Below, one piece after another: positions 6,402 through 11,196 of a DNA stretch of 11,196 nucleotides. The translations under genes were made by a program, and so were the position numbers. The number at the start of each line of letters is the position of its first letter. The stretch's first letter is position 1. The stretch is from Treponema sp. (lineage in GTDB: Bacteria > Spirochaetota > Spirochaetia > Treponematales > Breznakiellaceae), in contig JAITON010000026.1 in NCBI GenBank assembly GCA_031289935.1, positions 1-11,196 on the forward strand. Direction: 5' to 3'. The notes beneath the pieces were generated by a model, which was not told the DNA's origin, did no database searches, and saw only the letters and a program-made list of their open reading frames with translations.

Positions 6402-6693
6402 TGGGCTTTTCCAAAGCCGCGTCAATCCGGCTGATCAGGTCCAGGGTAATCCGTTCCGCCTCGTCCGATTCCGTATCGCCGCGCCGGGCCTGGAGCTTCT
6501 GGATATCGTCACAGAGCAAAAAACCCGTGAGCACGGCCAAATTCAGGGGATCCGTGAGGCTAGTGAGTTTGCGGGTATTTTCCAGAGCCATCTGGTAACG
6601 ATTCAGGAGGCTTTTCAGATATGCCGGGTCTTCATCAGCGGCAATAGACAGGGACGTTCCCAATATATCAATCCGAAACCTGCTCTTGGGCAC
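6385..6693 (-). CDS. ZapA-like cell division protein
   Basis: The 102-residue product resembles ZapA, which binds and bundles FtsZ at the division septum. An N-terminal beta pair (RFRIDILGTSLSIAADEDPAYL, about 5-26) is followed by a long helix (about 27-70) and a second, coiled-coil-prone helix (about 75-94), as in ZapA. The start is taken as GTG 6693, since AAAGGAG lies 5 nt upstream; an ATG at 6723 would add ten residues but has no Shine-Dalgarno and sits in a hairpin. It follows the ZapB-like coiled-coil gene and overlaps manA by 17 nt. The family call rests on fold pattern and is moderately sure. Confidence 0.72.
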   Translation of the reverse strand: MPKSRFRIDILGTSLSIAADEDPAYLKSLLNRYQMALENTRKLTSLTDPLNLAVLTGFLLCDDIQKLQARRGDTESDEAERITLDLISRIDAALEKPNAAPF

Positions 6694-6703
6694 AAACGCT
6701 CCT

Positions 6704-6729
6704 TTATTTATGCTCGGTTGCATAAATAA
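6704..6729. promoter_or_regulatory. AT-rich hairpin before zapA, possible internal promoter
   Basis: TTATTTATGC (6704-6713) and GCATAAATAA (6720-6729) form a perfect 10-bp stem with a 6-nt loop. On the minus strand the stem ends directly beside the Shine-Dalgarno of the zapA-like gene, so it could limit ribosome access. A possible promoter, TGGACA (6751-6746) N17 TATTTA (6728-6723), overlaps the end of the upstream gene and the hairpin; this reading is weak. On the plus strand a T6 tract (6734-6739) follows, but no plus-strand gene needs a terminator. Confidence 0.4.
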
Positions 6730-6737
6730 GTGCTTTT

Positions 6738-7313
6738 TTAGAAGATGTCCAGTTCACTGTTCCCGAAAACATCGGGATCGTCTGAATCCCCGGTTCCATC
6801 GCCGGAAGCGACCTTGGCGAAGTCGGGAAATTCCGGATCTCTCAGCTCTTCGTCCAAGTCCACGCCGCTAGACTCTTCGACTGCATCGGCAGGGGCTTCC
6901 ACCGGAGTATCCCGAAAGGCCGAAAAGGCCGGTTCTTCGGGATCATCGTCGGCGCTTTCTCCCTCCAGAATGAGGGAAATATCAACTTCCTCTGCTTCAG
7001 ACTTTTCCAGAGGGTTCTCTTTTGGGAGCGCCGGTGTAGGGGTGACTTCCGAAGCTGGCTCCAGCCTGACCCCCTCAGGGATCACGGCCTGCTCGAAGCG
7101 GCTCAGCCGGTCCAGAGCCGACACAATGCCTTCTTCAATGCGGCCCTGCTCAGCCTTGAACTGTTCCACCAAGGATTCAAGCTCATCAATCCGTTGCTGG
7201 CAGAAATCAAGCTTTCCCTTGAGGAGGTCGTTTTCCCCGATAATCCGGTTTACGAACTCAATCGCCTTGGCAACCCTGGCCTCCAGTAACTTTACCTGCT
7301 CAAGGGTCACCAT
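6738..7313 (-). CDS. Coiled-coil protein with acidic tail, ZapB-like
   Basis: The 191-residue product has a clear N-terminal coiled coil (about 2-75; heptads such as LLEARVAKAIEFVNRIIGEN) resembling ZapB/DUF904 division proteins. It is followed by a Pro/Glu/Asp-rich, probably disordered region (about 85-175) and a short conserved-looking end, GNSELDIF. It has no signal peptide or membrane segment, so it is cytoplasmic. The ATG at 7313 is 2 nt after the rplT stop, with GGAGG in the end of rplT, so translation is coupled to rplT. Placement just before a ZapA-like gene supports a division role, since ZapA links FtsZ and ZapB in E. coli. It is longer than E. coli ZapB (about 80 aa) because of the acidic tail. 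Confidence 0.65.
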   Translation of the reverse strand: MVTLEQVKLLEARVAKAIEFVNRIIGENDLLKGKLDFCQQRIDELESLVEQFKAEQGRIEEGIVSALDRLSRFEQAVIPEGVRLEPASEVTPTPALPKENPLEKSEAEEVDISLILEGESADDDPEEPAFSAFRDTPVEAPADAVEESSGVDLDEELRDPEFPDFAKVASGDGTGDSDDPDVFGNSELDIF

Positions 7314-7315
7314 GA

Positions 7316-7681
7316 TTAGGCCTCCGCAGCCAAGGCAGCCTTGGCCTGTTCCGCCACCGCCTTAAAGGCCGGGGCGTCTTCCACGGCTAACCAAGCCAGG
7401 GCCTTCCGGTCGATTTCGATCCCGGCCTTGGCGAGGCCCGCCACGAAGCGGGAATAGGAAATCTCCTCGGCCCGGCAGGCCGCGTTGATCCGAATGATCC
7501 ATATCCGGCGGAAATCGGCTTTGCGGTCCCGGCGGTCCCGGTAGGCGTAAAACAGGCCTTTGGTGACTGCGTCTTTGGCGACCTTATAGTTCGAGTGACG
7601 GCGGCCCCAGTAACCCTTCGCCTGTTTGAGTATTTTTTTGCGATGGTTCTTTCGTTTGGAACCGTCTATTGCTCTTGACAT
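7316..7681 (-). CDS. rplT: 50S ribosomal protein L20
   Basis: L20 binds 23S rRNA early in large-subunit assembly and represses its own operon in several bacteria. The 121-residue product has the typical basic N-terminus (SRAIDGSKRKNHRKKILKQA), the YWGRRHSNYKVAKDAV segment, RDRRDRKADFRRIWIIRINAA and the globular C-terminal part. The start ATG 7681 has AGAGGAG 6 nt upstream. It follows rpmI by 29 nt and couples to the coiled-coil gene. Length is normal. Confidence 0.98.
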   Translation of the reverse strand: MSRAIDGSKRKNHRKKILKQAKGYWGRRHSNYKVAKDAVTKGLFYAYRDRRDRKADFRRIWIIRINAACRAEEISYSRFVAGLAKAGIEIDRKALAWLAVEDAPAFKAVAEQAKAALAAEA

Positions 7682-7710
7682 AATGTACTCCTCTTAATTA
7701 AGTCTCGCGC

Positions 7711-7911
7711 TTACCCGTAGGGTAGGAGCGTTTTTTTTATGGCCGCTGTGTTATCCTTGGACAAAATCCCGGCGTGCCGCAGGTGCCGCTTCCGTTTGGC
7801 CGACTTCTTGGTCAGAATATGGCGGAGATTCTGCTTCTTGTACTTCACCTTACCGGACCCGGTAAAGGAATAGCGCTTGGCGGCGCTCTTCTTCGTTTTC
7901 ATCTTTGGCAT
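7711..7911 (-). CDS. rpmI: 50S ribosomal protein L35
   Basis: The 66-residue, very basic product matches L35 over its whole length: PKMKTKKSAAKRYSFTGSGK at the start, NLRHILTKKSAKRKRHLR in the middle. It is a structural protein of the large subunit. The ATG at 7911 has GAGG upstream, partly within the infC stop region, and lies 8 nt after infC, giving the standard infC-rpmI-rplT order. A run of eight A near the end of the coding strand is in frame as Lys codons. Confidence 0.98.
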   Translation of the reverse strand: MPKMKTKKSAAKRYSFTGSGKVKYKKQNLRHILTKKSAKRKRHLRHAGILSKDNTAAIKKTLLPYG

Positions 7912-7919
7912 AAACTACC

Positions 7920-8435
7920 TCATTTCTTGTTTTTGGGACTCAGTATCATGGACATAAACCGGCCTTCCATAGCCGGGGGTTTGTCCATTACATATTCCCC
8001 TTCGATACGTTTTAACACGTCCTTGAGCACATCCAGCCCCAGCTCGGTATGAGCCAGTTCCCGTCCCCGGAAACGAATCGTCACTTTGACCTTGTTGCCT
8101 TCGCCGAGGAATTCCTTAACGTGCTTGGACTTGAAGTCCAGGTCGTGGTCGTCGATCTTGGGCTGCATCCGGATTTCTTTCAATTTAAGCAACTTTTGCT
8201 TTTTTTTAGAGTCCCGGACCTTTTTCTCGTTCTCGAACTTATACTTGCCGTAGTCCATGATCTTGACCACCGGCGGGTTCGCTGTGGGAGCGACCTCCAC
8301 CAGGTCCAGACCCTGTTCCCGGGCCATATTCAGGGCTTCGAAGGCAGACAACACCTGCTGCTCCCCCCCATCCATGATGAGGCGGACCTCCCGCACCCGA
8401 ATTTGTTCGTTTATCCGCAAATCCTTATCCGCCAA
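7920..8435 (-). CDS. infC: Translation initiation factor IF-3
   Basis: IF-3 binds the 30S subunit, prevents early joining of 50S and checks start codon and initiator tRNA. The 171-residue product has the N-terminal domain (LRINEQIRVREVRLI; LDLVEVAPTANPPVVKIMDYGKYKFE), a Lys-rich linker (DSKKKQKLLKLKEIRMQP) and the C-terminal domain (DLDFKSKHVKEFLGEGNKVKVTIRFRGRE). The start appears to be TTG 8435, 4 nt after AGGAGG (8445-8440); no ATG or GTG lies upstream of the conserved INEQIR motif. Non-AUG starts are known for infC in other bacteria and allow autoregulation, but UUG is a weaker case than AUU. It is first in the translation/division operon. Confidence 0.97.
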   Translation of the reverse strand: MADKDLRINEQIRVREVRLIMDGGEQQVLSAFEALNMAREQGLDLVEVAPTANPPVVKIMDYGKYKFENEKKVRDSKKKQKLLKLKEIRMQPKIDDHDLDFKSKHVKEFLGEGNKVKVTIRFRGRELAHTELGLDVLKDVLKRIEGEYVMDKPPAMEGRFMSMILSPKNKK

Positions 8436-8492
8436 CTGACCTCCTACATCACCTCAGCCGTCTCAACGGGGAAGAAACAACCAAGCTACGAA

Positions 8493-8521
8493 ACCATACC
8501 ATAAACTTAAAATTATGTCCA
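8493..8521 (-). promoter_or_regulatory. infC operon promoter, TGGACA-N17-TATGGT
   Basis: On the minus strand, TGGACA (8521-8516) and TATGGT (8498-8493) are 17 bp apart, with TGG directly before the -10 (extended -10). The transcription start is expected near 8486, giving a leader of about 50 nt before the TTG start. The leader holds only a 4-bp hairpin (8458-8469), and I see no clear L20-binding or terminator structure in it. Confidence 0.5.
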
Positions 8522-8531
8522 GTGCCTGGTT

Positions 8532-8828
8532 CTATTTTCTTTCTAATAATTGGAGCATCTGCAAGAAGGGGGCGTCGGGCTTCTTGAGTTCCCGGGAACC
8601 CCGGGTAATTTTGCAGAGGGAAAGTCCCAGGTTCTCCGCTATGTCCCGCTGGCGCATACCCTGTTTCAGGGCCTTGACCAGTGCCCAGCGACCGGCAATA
8701 TCGGCGATTTCTGCGGGGGTCATGAGGCTGTGGAAAAAGGCTTCGATAAGGTCCTGGCTGGAGCTCTGGGCCAGGGCCAGACACATTTCTTTCAGGTTTT
8801 CATCAACCCGTGGATCGGTAATCTTCAT
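8532..8828 (-). CDS. TrpR/YerC-family DNA-binding protein
   Basis: The 98-residue product matches the Trp repressor superfamily. Residues 37-80 hold the core, including the helix-turn-helix MRQRDIAENLGLSLCKITRGSREL, whose ITRGS ending is the TrpR recognition-helix signature. A start at ATG 8828 is preferred: a possible ATG at 8849 lies inside the -35/-10 spacer of a consensus-like promoter and so cannot be in the mRNA. No tryptophan biosynthesis genes are in the window, so the ligand and targets are unknown; many YerC-type members are not tryptophan sensors. It lies 96 nt upstream of infC on the same strand, and infC has its own promoter. A palindrome, ATATTAATAT (8827-8836), covers the predicted transcription start and could be an autoregulatory operator. 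Confidence 0.85.
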   Translation of the reverse strand: MKITDPRVDENLKEMCLALAQSSSQDLIEAFFHSLMTPAEIADIAGRWALVKALKQGMRQRDIAENLGLSLCKITRGSRELKKPDAPFLQMLQLLERK

Positions 8829-8836
8829 ATTAATAT

Positions 8837-8865
8837 AGTATACAACCATTACAGCGTTTCGTCAA
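8837..8865 (-). promoter_or_regulatory. trpR-like gene promoter, TTGACG-N17-TATACT
   Basis: On the minus strand, TTGACG (8865-8860) and TATACT (8842-8837) are exactly 17 bp apart, with 5/6 and 5/6 matches to consensus. Only 8 nt separate the -10 from the ATG at 8828, so the 5' UTR should be about 0-2 nt with no Shine-Dalgarno. Confidence 0.75.
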
Positions 8866-8878
8866 ATTGAGGGGCCCC

Positions 8879-8907
8879 TTGCCGGGAGGCCGGGTTTTCG
8901 ATATTTT
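8879..8907 (+). promoter_or_regulatory. Possible MATE gene promoter, TTGCCG-N17-TATTTT
   Basis: TTGCCG (8879-8884) and TATTTT (8902-8907) lie 17 bp apart, with 4/6 matches each. A start near 8914 would give an 18-nt leader holding the GAGG Shine-Dalgarno (8922-8925 region). It diverges from the trpR-like promoter, with a GGGGCCCC palindrome at 8871-8878 between them. Confidence 0.4.
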
Positions 8908-8931
8908 GAGAGGCGAGACATTGAGGAATTA

Positions 8932-10290
8932 ATGACCAAGAACCTAACCGTGGGCAACCCTGCGCAGCTTATCCTGTCCTTTGCCCTGCCTCTGATCATC
9001 GGAAACCTGTTCCAGCAGTTCTATGCCATGGCCGACACCTTCATCGTGGGCCGTACTCTGGGAGTGGGCGCTCTGGCGGCGGTGGGGTCTACGGGAAGCC
9101 TTAACTTCTTCATTCTGGGCTTTATCATGGGCTTTACCCAGGGAACCTCCATTATCACTTCCCAGCGCTTCGGCGCGGGAGACGAGGCGGGGGTCCGCCG
9201 GAGCTTCGCGGCCTCCATCATCCTCGACATCCTGGCGGCCCTGGTTATGATGATTATCAGCGTGGCCCTAACCCGGCCCCTCCTGGAGCTCCTCCGTACC
9301 CCGGCGGACATTATCGACCAGGCCTATTCCTACATCGTGTATATCTTTGCCGGGATTCCGGCCATAGTACTCTTCAACATGCTCTCCAATGTGATGCGGG
9401 CCGTGGGGGATAGCCATACCCCCCTGGTCATCCTGGTGGCCGCCTGCCTAATCAACATTGCCCTGGATTTCCTCTTTATTTTGGTCTTTAAGCGTGGCGT
9501 TCAGGGGGCGGCCTACGCCACGGTGATTGCCCAGCTTATCGCAGGGCTCCTCTGTATCCCAGTAATATTGAAGAAGATACCCATCCTGCATATCCGGCGG
9601 GAGGACTGGAAGCTGGACCGGGCTGAGTTCTGGGTCCATATCCGGGTAGCCCTGCCCATGGGCTTCCAGATGAGCCTCATCGCCATCGGGGCCCTGGTGG
9701 TACAGTTCGCCCTGAACGGTCTGGGGACCCTGGCGGTGGCGGCCTTTACCGCGGCCTCCAAAATCGACCAGATCGCCACCCTGCCCATGAGTTCCTTCGG
9801 CGCGGCCATGACCACCTATGTGGCCCAGAACTATGGGGCCCGGAAGATCGACCGCATCCGCAAGGGCCTTTTCCAGTGCCTGGCCATATCGGGTTCCTTT
9901 AGTATCGTCATAGGGGTCCTCTTCTTTTTGTTCGGCCACAACCTGGCGGCCATCTTTGTGGAGGGGGATACGACAGTTACCGGCCTGGCCCACACCTACC
10001 TCATGATCAACGGGAGCTGCTACATCATTTTGGCGATCCTCTTCGTCTGCCGCCAGAGTCTCCAGGGCCTGGGGAACAGCCTGGTTCCCACGGTGGCCGG
10101 CATCATGGAGCTGGTGATGCGGATGCTGGCCGGTATCTTTCTGGCCCAATACTTCGGCTTTACCGGGGTCTGCTGGGCCTCACCCCTGGCCTGGCTCGGT
10201 GCGGCGGCGCCCCTGTTTGCGGCCGTTCTGTCCAATCTGAAGAAGCTCAACCGGGAGGCCCTGGCAGGGCGGCGCCCGGGAGCCTGCTAA
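8932..10290 (+). CDS. MATE family multidrug efflux transporter
   Basis: The 452-residue inner-membrane protein has about 12 hydrophobic segments. The N-terminus carries the MATE pattern NPAQLILSFALPLIIGNLFQQFYAMADTFIVGRTLG, with a second related half at about residues 237-430 (LPMGFQMSLIAIGALVVQFALNGLG). Such carriers export cationic drugs or metabolites using Na+ or H+ gradients; the substrate here cannot be told. The closest type is the DinF/NorM-like group common in Firmicutes and spirochaetes. The start ATG has GAGG about 6 nt upstream. Its TAA overlaps the stop of the convergent DtxR-type gene. Proximity to a metalloregulator does not prove shared regulation, since they face each other. 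Confidence 0.95.
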   Translation: MTKNLTVGNPAQLILSFALPLIIGNLFQQFYAMADTFIVGRTLGVGALAAVGSTGSLNFFILGFIMGFTQGTSIITSQRFGAGDEAGVRRSFAASIILDILAALVMMIISVALTRPLLELLRTPADIIDQAYSYIVYIFAGIPAIVLFNMLSNVMRAVGDSHTPLVILVAACLINIALDFLFILVFKRGVQGAAYATVIAQLIAGLLCIPVILKKIPILHIRREDWKLDRAEFWVHIRVALPMGFQMSLIAIGALVVQFALNGLGTLAVAAFTAASKIDQIATLPMSSFGAAMTTYVAQNYGARKIDRIRKGLFQCLAISGSFSIVIGVLFFLFGHNLAAIFVEGDTTVTGLAHTYLMINGSCYIILAILFVCRQSLQGLGNSLVPTVAGIMELVMRMLAGIFLAQYFGFTGVCWASPLAWLGAAAPLFAAVLSNLKKLNREALAGRRPGAC

Positions 10291-10304
10291 GCTTGCCGGC
10301 TCCC
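10278..10304. terminator. Hairpin over the shared stop codons
   Basis: GGGAGCC (10278-10284) and GGCTCCC (10298-10304) form a perfect 7-bp stem around a 13-nt loop. The loop contains both stop codons of the convergent MATE and DtxR-type genes. It could slow RNA polymerase in either direction, but neither side has a U-run, so classical intrinsic termination is not supported. Confidence 0.35.
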
Positions 10305-10691
10305 CCTCGGGGAAGCCCGCCCGCCGGAGACGGCTTCTTCGGGAATCATGGCCTTCATCTTTTGCAGCGTTTCCGGGGAGAGGAAATGTTCCATCTGGCA
10401 GGCGTCTTTTTCCGCAGCCACCGGGCCGACCCCCACCACATCGGTCAGGAAGGAGGTCAGAGCCCAGTGCCTTCCCCGGATATCCGCCGAGGCGGTCTCT
10501 CCCCGCTCGGAAAGAACCACCCCCTGGTAGCGTTCATGGGTCAAGAGGCCCTGTTCCTCCAGGGTTTTGAGGGCCCTGAGTACCGAAGGCTTGGACACTC
10601 CCAGCCGGGCCGCGATATTCGTAACCCGGACCGGGCCCTCGTCGGCAAGGAAGCTGACCATTTCAAGATAATCTTCTAGAGATTGAGTCAT
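10287..10691 (-). CDS. DtxR/MntR-family metal-dependent regulator, short form
   Basis: The 134-residue product has a winged HTH (about 4-62: VTNIAARLGVSKPSVLRALKTLEEQGLL, then the wing ERYQGVVLSERG) and a dimerisation/metal domain (about 63-115). It lacks the SH3-like third domain, like MntR and TroR. Aligning with MntR places the metal ligands at Asp7, Glu10, His75, Cys98, Glu101 and His102. Asp7 is MntR-like, while Cys98 stands where MntR has Glu99 and DtxR/IdeR has Cys. The last 15 residues are Gly/Arg/Ser-rich. The start is ATG 10691, with GAAGGA about 9-10 nt upstream; upstream extension lacks family similarity. It follows the xre gene by 28 nt and is probably co-transcribed with it. It should repress metal uptake or related genes, which are not in view. 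Confidence 0.88.
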   Translation of the reverse strand: MTQSLEDYLEMVSFLADEGPVRVTNIAARLGVSKPSVLRALKTLEEQGLLTHERYQGVVLSERGETASADIRGRHWALTSFLTDVVGVGPVAAEKDACQMEHFLSPETLQKMKAMIPEEAVSGGRASPRGSRQA

Positions 10692-10719
10692 CGCATACCA
10701 TCCTTCTATTTGTGCGCTA

Positions 10720-10941
10720 CTAACTGACCTTATCCAGCGCTTCCCCGGTTGTCGAAAAAACAAAGACATCCTCAATAGTTGTATTGAAGAATTGGGCGAT
10801 ACGATAGGCCAGCTCCAGGGAGGCCGTGTACTTCTCGCATTCCAGCGAGGTAATGGTCTGCCGGGTAACGCCCACCGCCAGGGCCAGATCCTCCTGGGAT
10901 AGCCCTAAGCTTTTGCGTAATTTCTGAATGCATGTCTTCAT
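10720..10941 (-). CDS. Small XRE-family HTH regulator
   Basis: The 73-residue product is nearly all one Cro/C1-type HTH: LRKSLGLSQEDLALAVGVTRQTITSLECEKYTASLELAYRIAQFFNTTIEDVF (about 8-60). Its pattern is that of the short YgzD-like regulators, which are often paired with membrane or transport genes. The start is ATG 10941, because a perfect TTGACA and TATACT lie just upstream; longer in-frame starts (up to 11022) would fall upstream of the transcript. It leads a two-gene unit with the DtxR-type gene. Its target is unknown; the inverted repeats at 10987-11029, just upstream of its -35, are candidate sites. Confidence 0.85.
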   Translation of the reverse strand: MKTCIQKLRKSLGLSQEDLALAVGVTRQTITSLECEKYTASLELAYRIAQFFNTTIEDVFVFSTTGEALDKVS

Positions 10942-10951
10942 ACCAGGTTTA

Positions 10952-10980
10952 AGTATAGCGTGCTTTGCATTTTTTGTCAA
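10952..10980 (-). promoter_or_regulatory. xre-dtxR promoter, TTGACA-N17-TATACT
   Basis: On the minus strand, a perfect TTGACA (10980-10975) is 17 bp from TATACT (10957-10952). The ATG at 10941 begins 10 nt after the -10, so the 5' UTR should be about 3-4 nt with no Shine-Dalgarno. Confidence 0.8.
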
Positions 10981-10986
10981 GGGTGC

Positions 10987-11029
10987 GCCATCCGGTAGGA
11001 TGGCGGTGTAGTTTGCTGGCAAACTACAC
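10987..11029. repeat. Two adjacent perfect inverted repeats, candidate operators
   Basis: GCCATCC (10987-10993) pairs with GGATGGC (10998-11004) around GGTA. GTGTAGTTTGC (11006-11016) pairs with GCAAACTACAC (11019-11029) around TG. They sit side by side directly upstream of the xre -35 and between two divergent promoters. The second shares the core AGTTTGC/GCAAACT with the inverted repeat at the left end of the window (9-19/79-89). They may be regulator-binding sites or a dispersed repeat. Confidence 0.65.
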
Positions 11030-11045
11030 GATTAGACCATGATGC

Positions 11046-11115
11046 GGGGAATACCCCTCGTTTTTTCCGGGAATTTCACGTTTTTTGACGTTTTTTTTTC
11101 GAAAAGCTTAAAAAA
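11046..11115 (+). promoter_or_regulatory. Phased A/T tracts upstream of the last promoter
   Basis: A small GGGG/CCCC hairpin (11046-11057) comes first. A/T tracts then recur about every 10 bp: T6 at 11061, AATTT at 11072, T6 at 11081, T9 at 11091, A4 at 11102 and A6 at 11110. This spacing predicts intrinsically curved DNA. The last A-rich tracts lie just upstream of the -35 at 11119, where an UP element would contact the RNA polymerase alpha subunits. Confidence 0.6.
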
Positions 11116-11118
11116 GAC

Positions 11119-11147
11119 TTGACAATATTATAAAGAAGGGATACACT
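11119..11147 (+). promoter_or_regulatory. Promoter TTGACA-N17-TACACT
   Basis: A perfect TTGACA (11119-11124) lies 17 bp from TACACT (11142-11147). The expected transcription start is 11153-11154, on the A of the ATG at 11154, so the mRNA is predicted to be leaderless. Confidence 0.7.
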
Positions 11148-11153
11148 TACGCC

Positions 11154-11196
11154 ATGTTGAAGACACAAAGTTCTGAACAAAGCAACGTTGCAGTTT
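11154..11196 (+). CDS. Start of an unidentified gene, cut by the window edge
   Basis: Fourteen codons are visible (MLKTQSSEQSNVAV), open to the window end. The gene is inferred from the well-placed promoter and ATG. The N-terminus is polar with no signal peptide. It is too short to identify. The upstream curved A/T-rich DNA suggests strong or regulated expression. Confidence 0.5.
   Translation, partial: MLKTQSSEQSNVAV

Noticed and set aside
7731..7738. A8 run near the end of rpmI as a slippage or frameshift site
   Set aside because: The frame reads through to a normal L35 C-terminus; lysine codons explain it.
8199..8207. A8G run in infC forming an A-AAA-AAG frameshift motif
   Set aside because: It encodes the normal Lys-rich linker, there is no evident downstream stimulatory structure, and the full-length frame is intact.
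8436..8486. Riboswitch or L20-type leader in front of infC
   Set aside because: The leader is only about 50 nt, with a single 4-bp hairpin and no terminator or pseudoknot I can support.
9448..10149. Long antisense frame within the MATE gene
   Set aside because: Its composition (His/Gln/Gly/Asp-rich) mirrors the hydrophobic MATE codons, and it has no ribosome site or recognisable motif.

Overview
The window reads as a chromosomal segment of a GC-rich spirochaete, most likely a Treponema relative of the termite-gut type. This is an inference from the treponeme-like lipoprotein, the TrpR-family regulator beside infC, and a translation operon that runs into ZapA/ZapB-like genes. No rRNA, tRNA, CRISPR array or insertion sequence is visible.

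Left end (1-1301): a 12-bp tandem repeat inside an inverted repeat, then a second nested inverted repeat, precede a surface lipoprotein gene (210-1133). A hairpin-rich intergenic stretch follows, with a strong terminator.

Lipoate block (+ strand, 1302-4560): lipA and an lplA/lipM-family gene overlap by 4 nt (GTGA). Two unassigned genes follow: an exported protein with RHS/YD-like turns and an 81-residue protein. A textbook terminator ends the block. LipA carries about 100 extra C-terminal residues that look like the accessory C-terminal domain of lipoate-protein ligase, and the adjacent ligase-family protein lacks that domain. The domain appears to have moved from one partner to the other.

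Translation/division block (- strand, 8435 down to 4705): infC-rpmI-rplT, then a coiled-coil ZapB-like gene, a ZapA-like gene, manA and a YaiI/YqxD (UPF0178) gene. The genes are close-packed or overlapping, with a likely promoter in front of infC. A TrpR/YerC-type regulator (8532-8828, - strand) lies upstream.

Right end: a MATE efflux gene (+) converges on a two-regulator unit (-): a small XRE-type HTH protein followed by a short DtxR/MntR-type metalloregulator. The stop codons of MATE and DtxR overlap. A further gene begins at 11154 and runs off the window, preceded by phased A/T tracts and a consensus-like promoter.

A recurrent pattern links the blocks. Five promoter-proximal genes (lipA, the 3253 gene, the trpR-like gene, the xre gene and the 11154 gene) have a -10 element only 6-10 nt before the ATG and no Shine-Dalgarno sequence. 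Four of them also have a -35 at exactly 17 bp. This predicts leaderless or near-leaderless mRNAs. Most operon-internal genes have a Shine-Dalgarno sequence.
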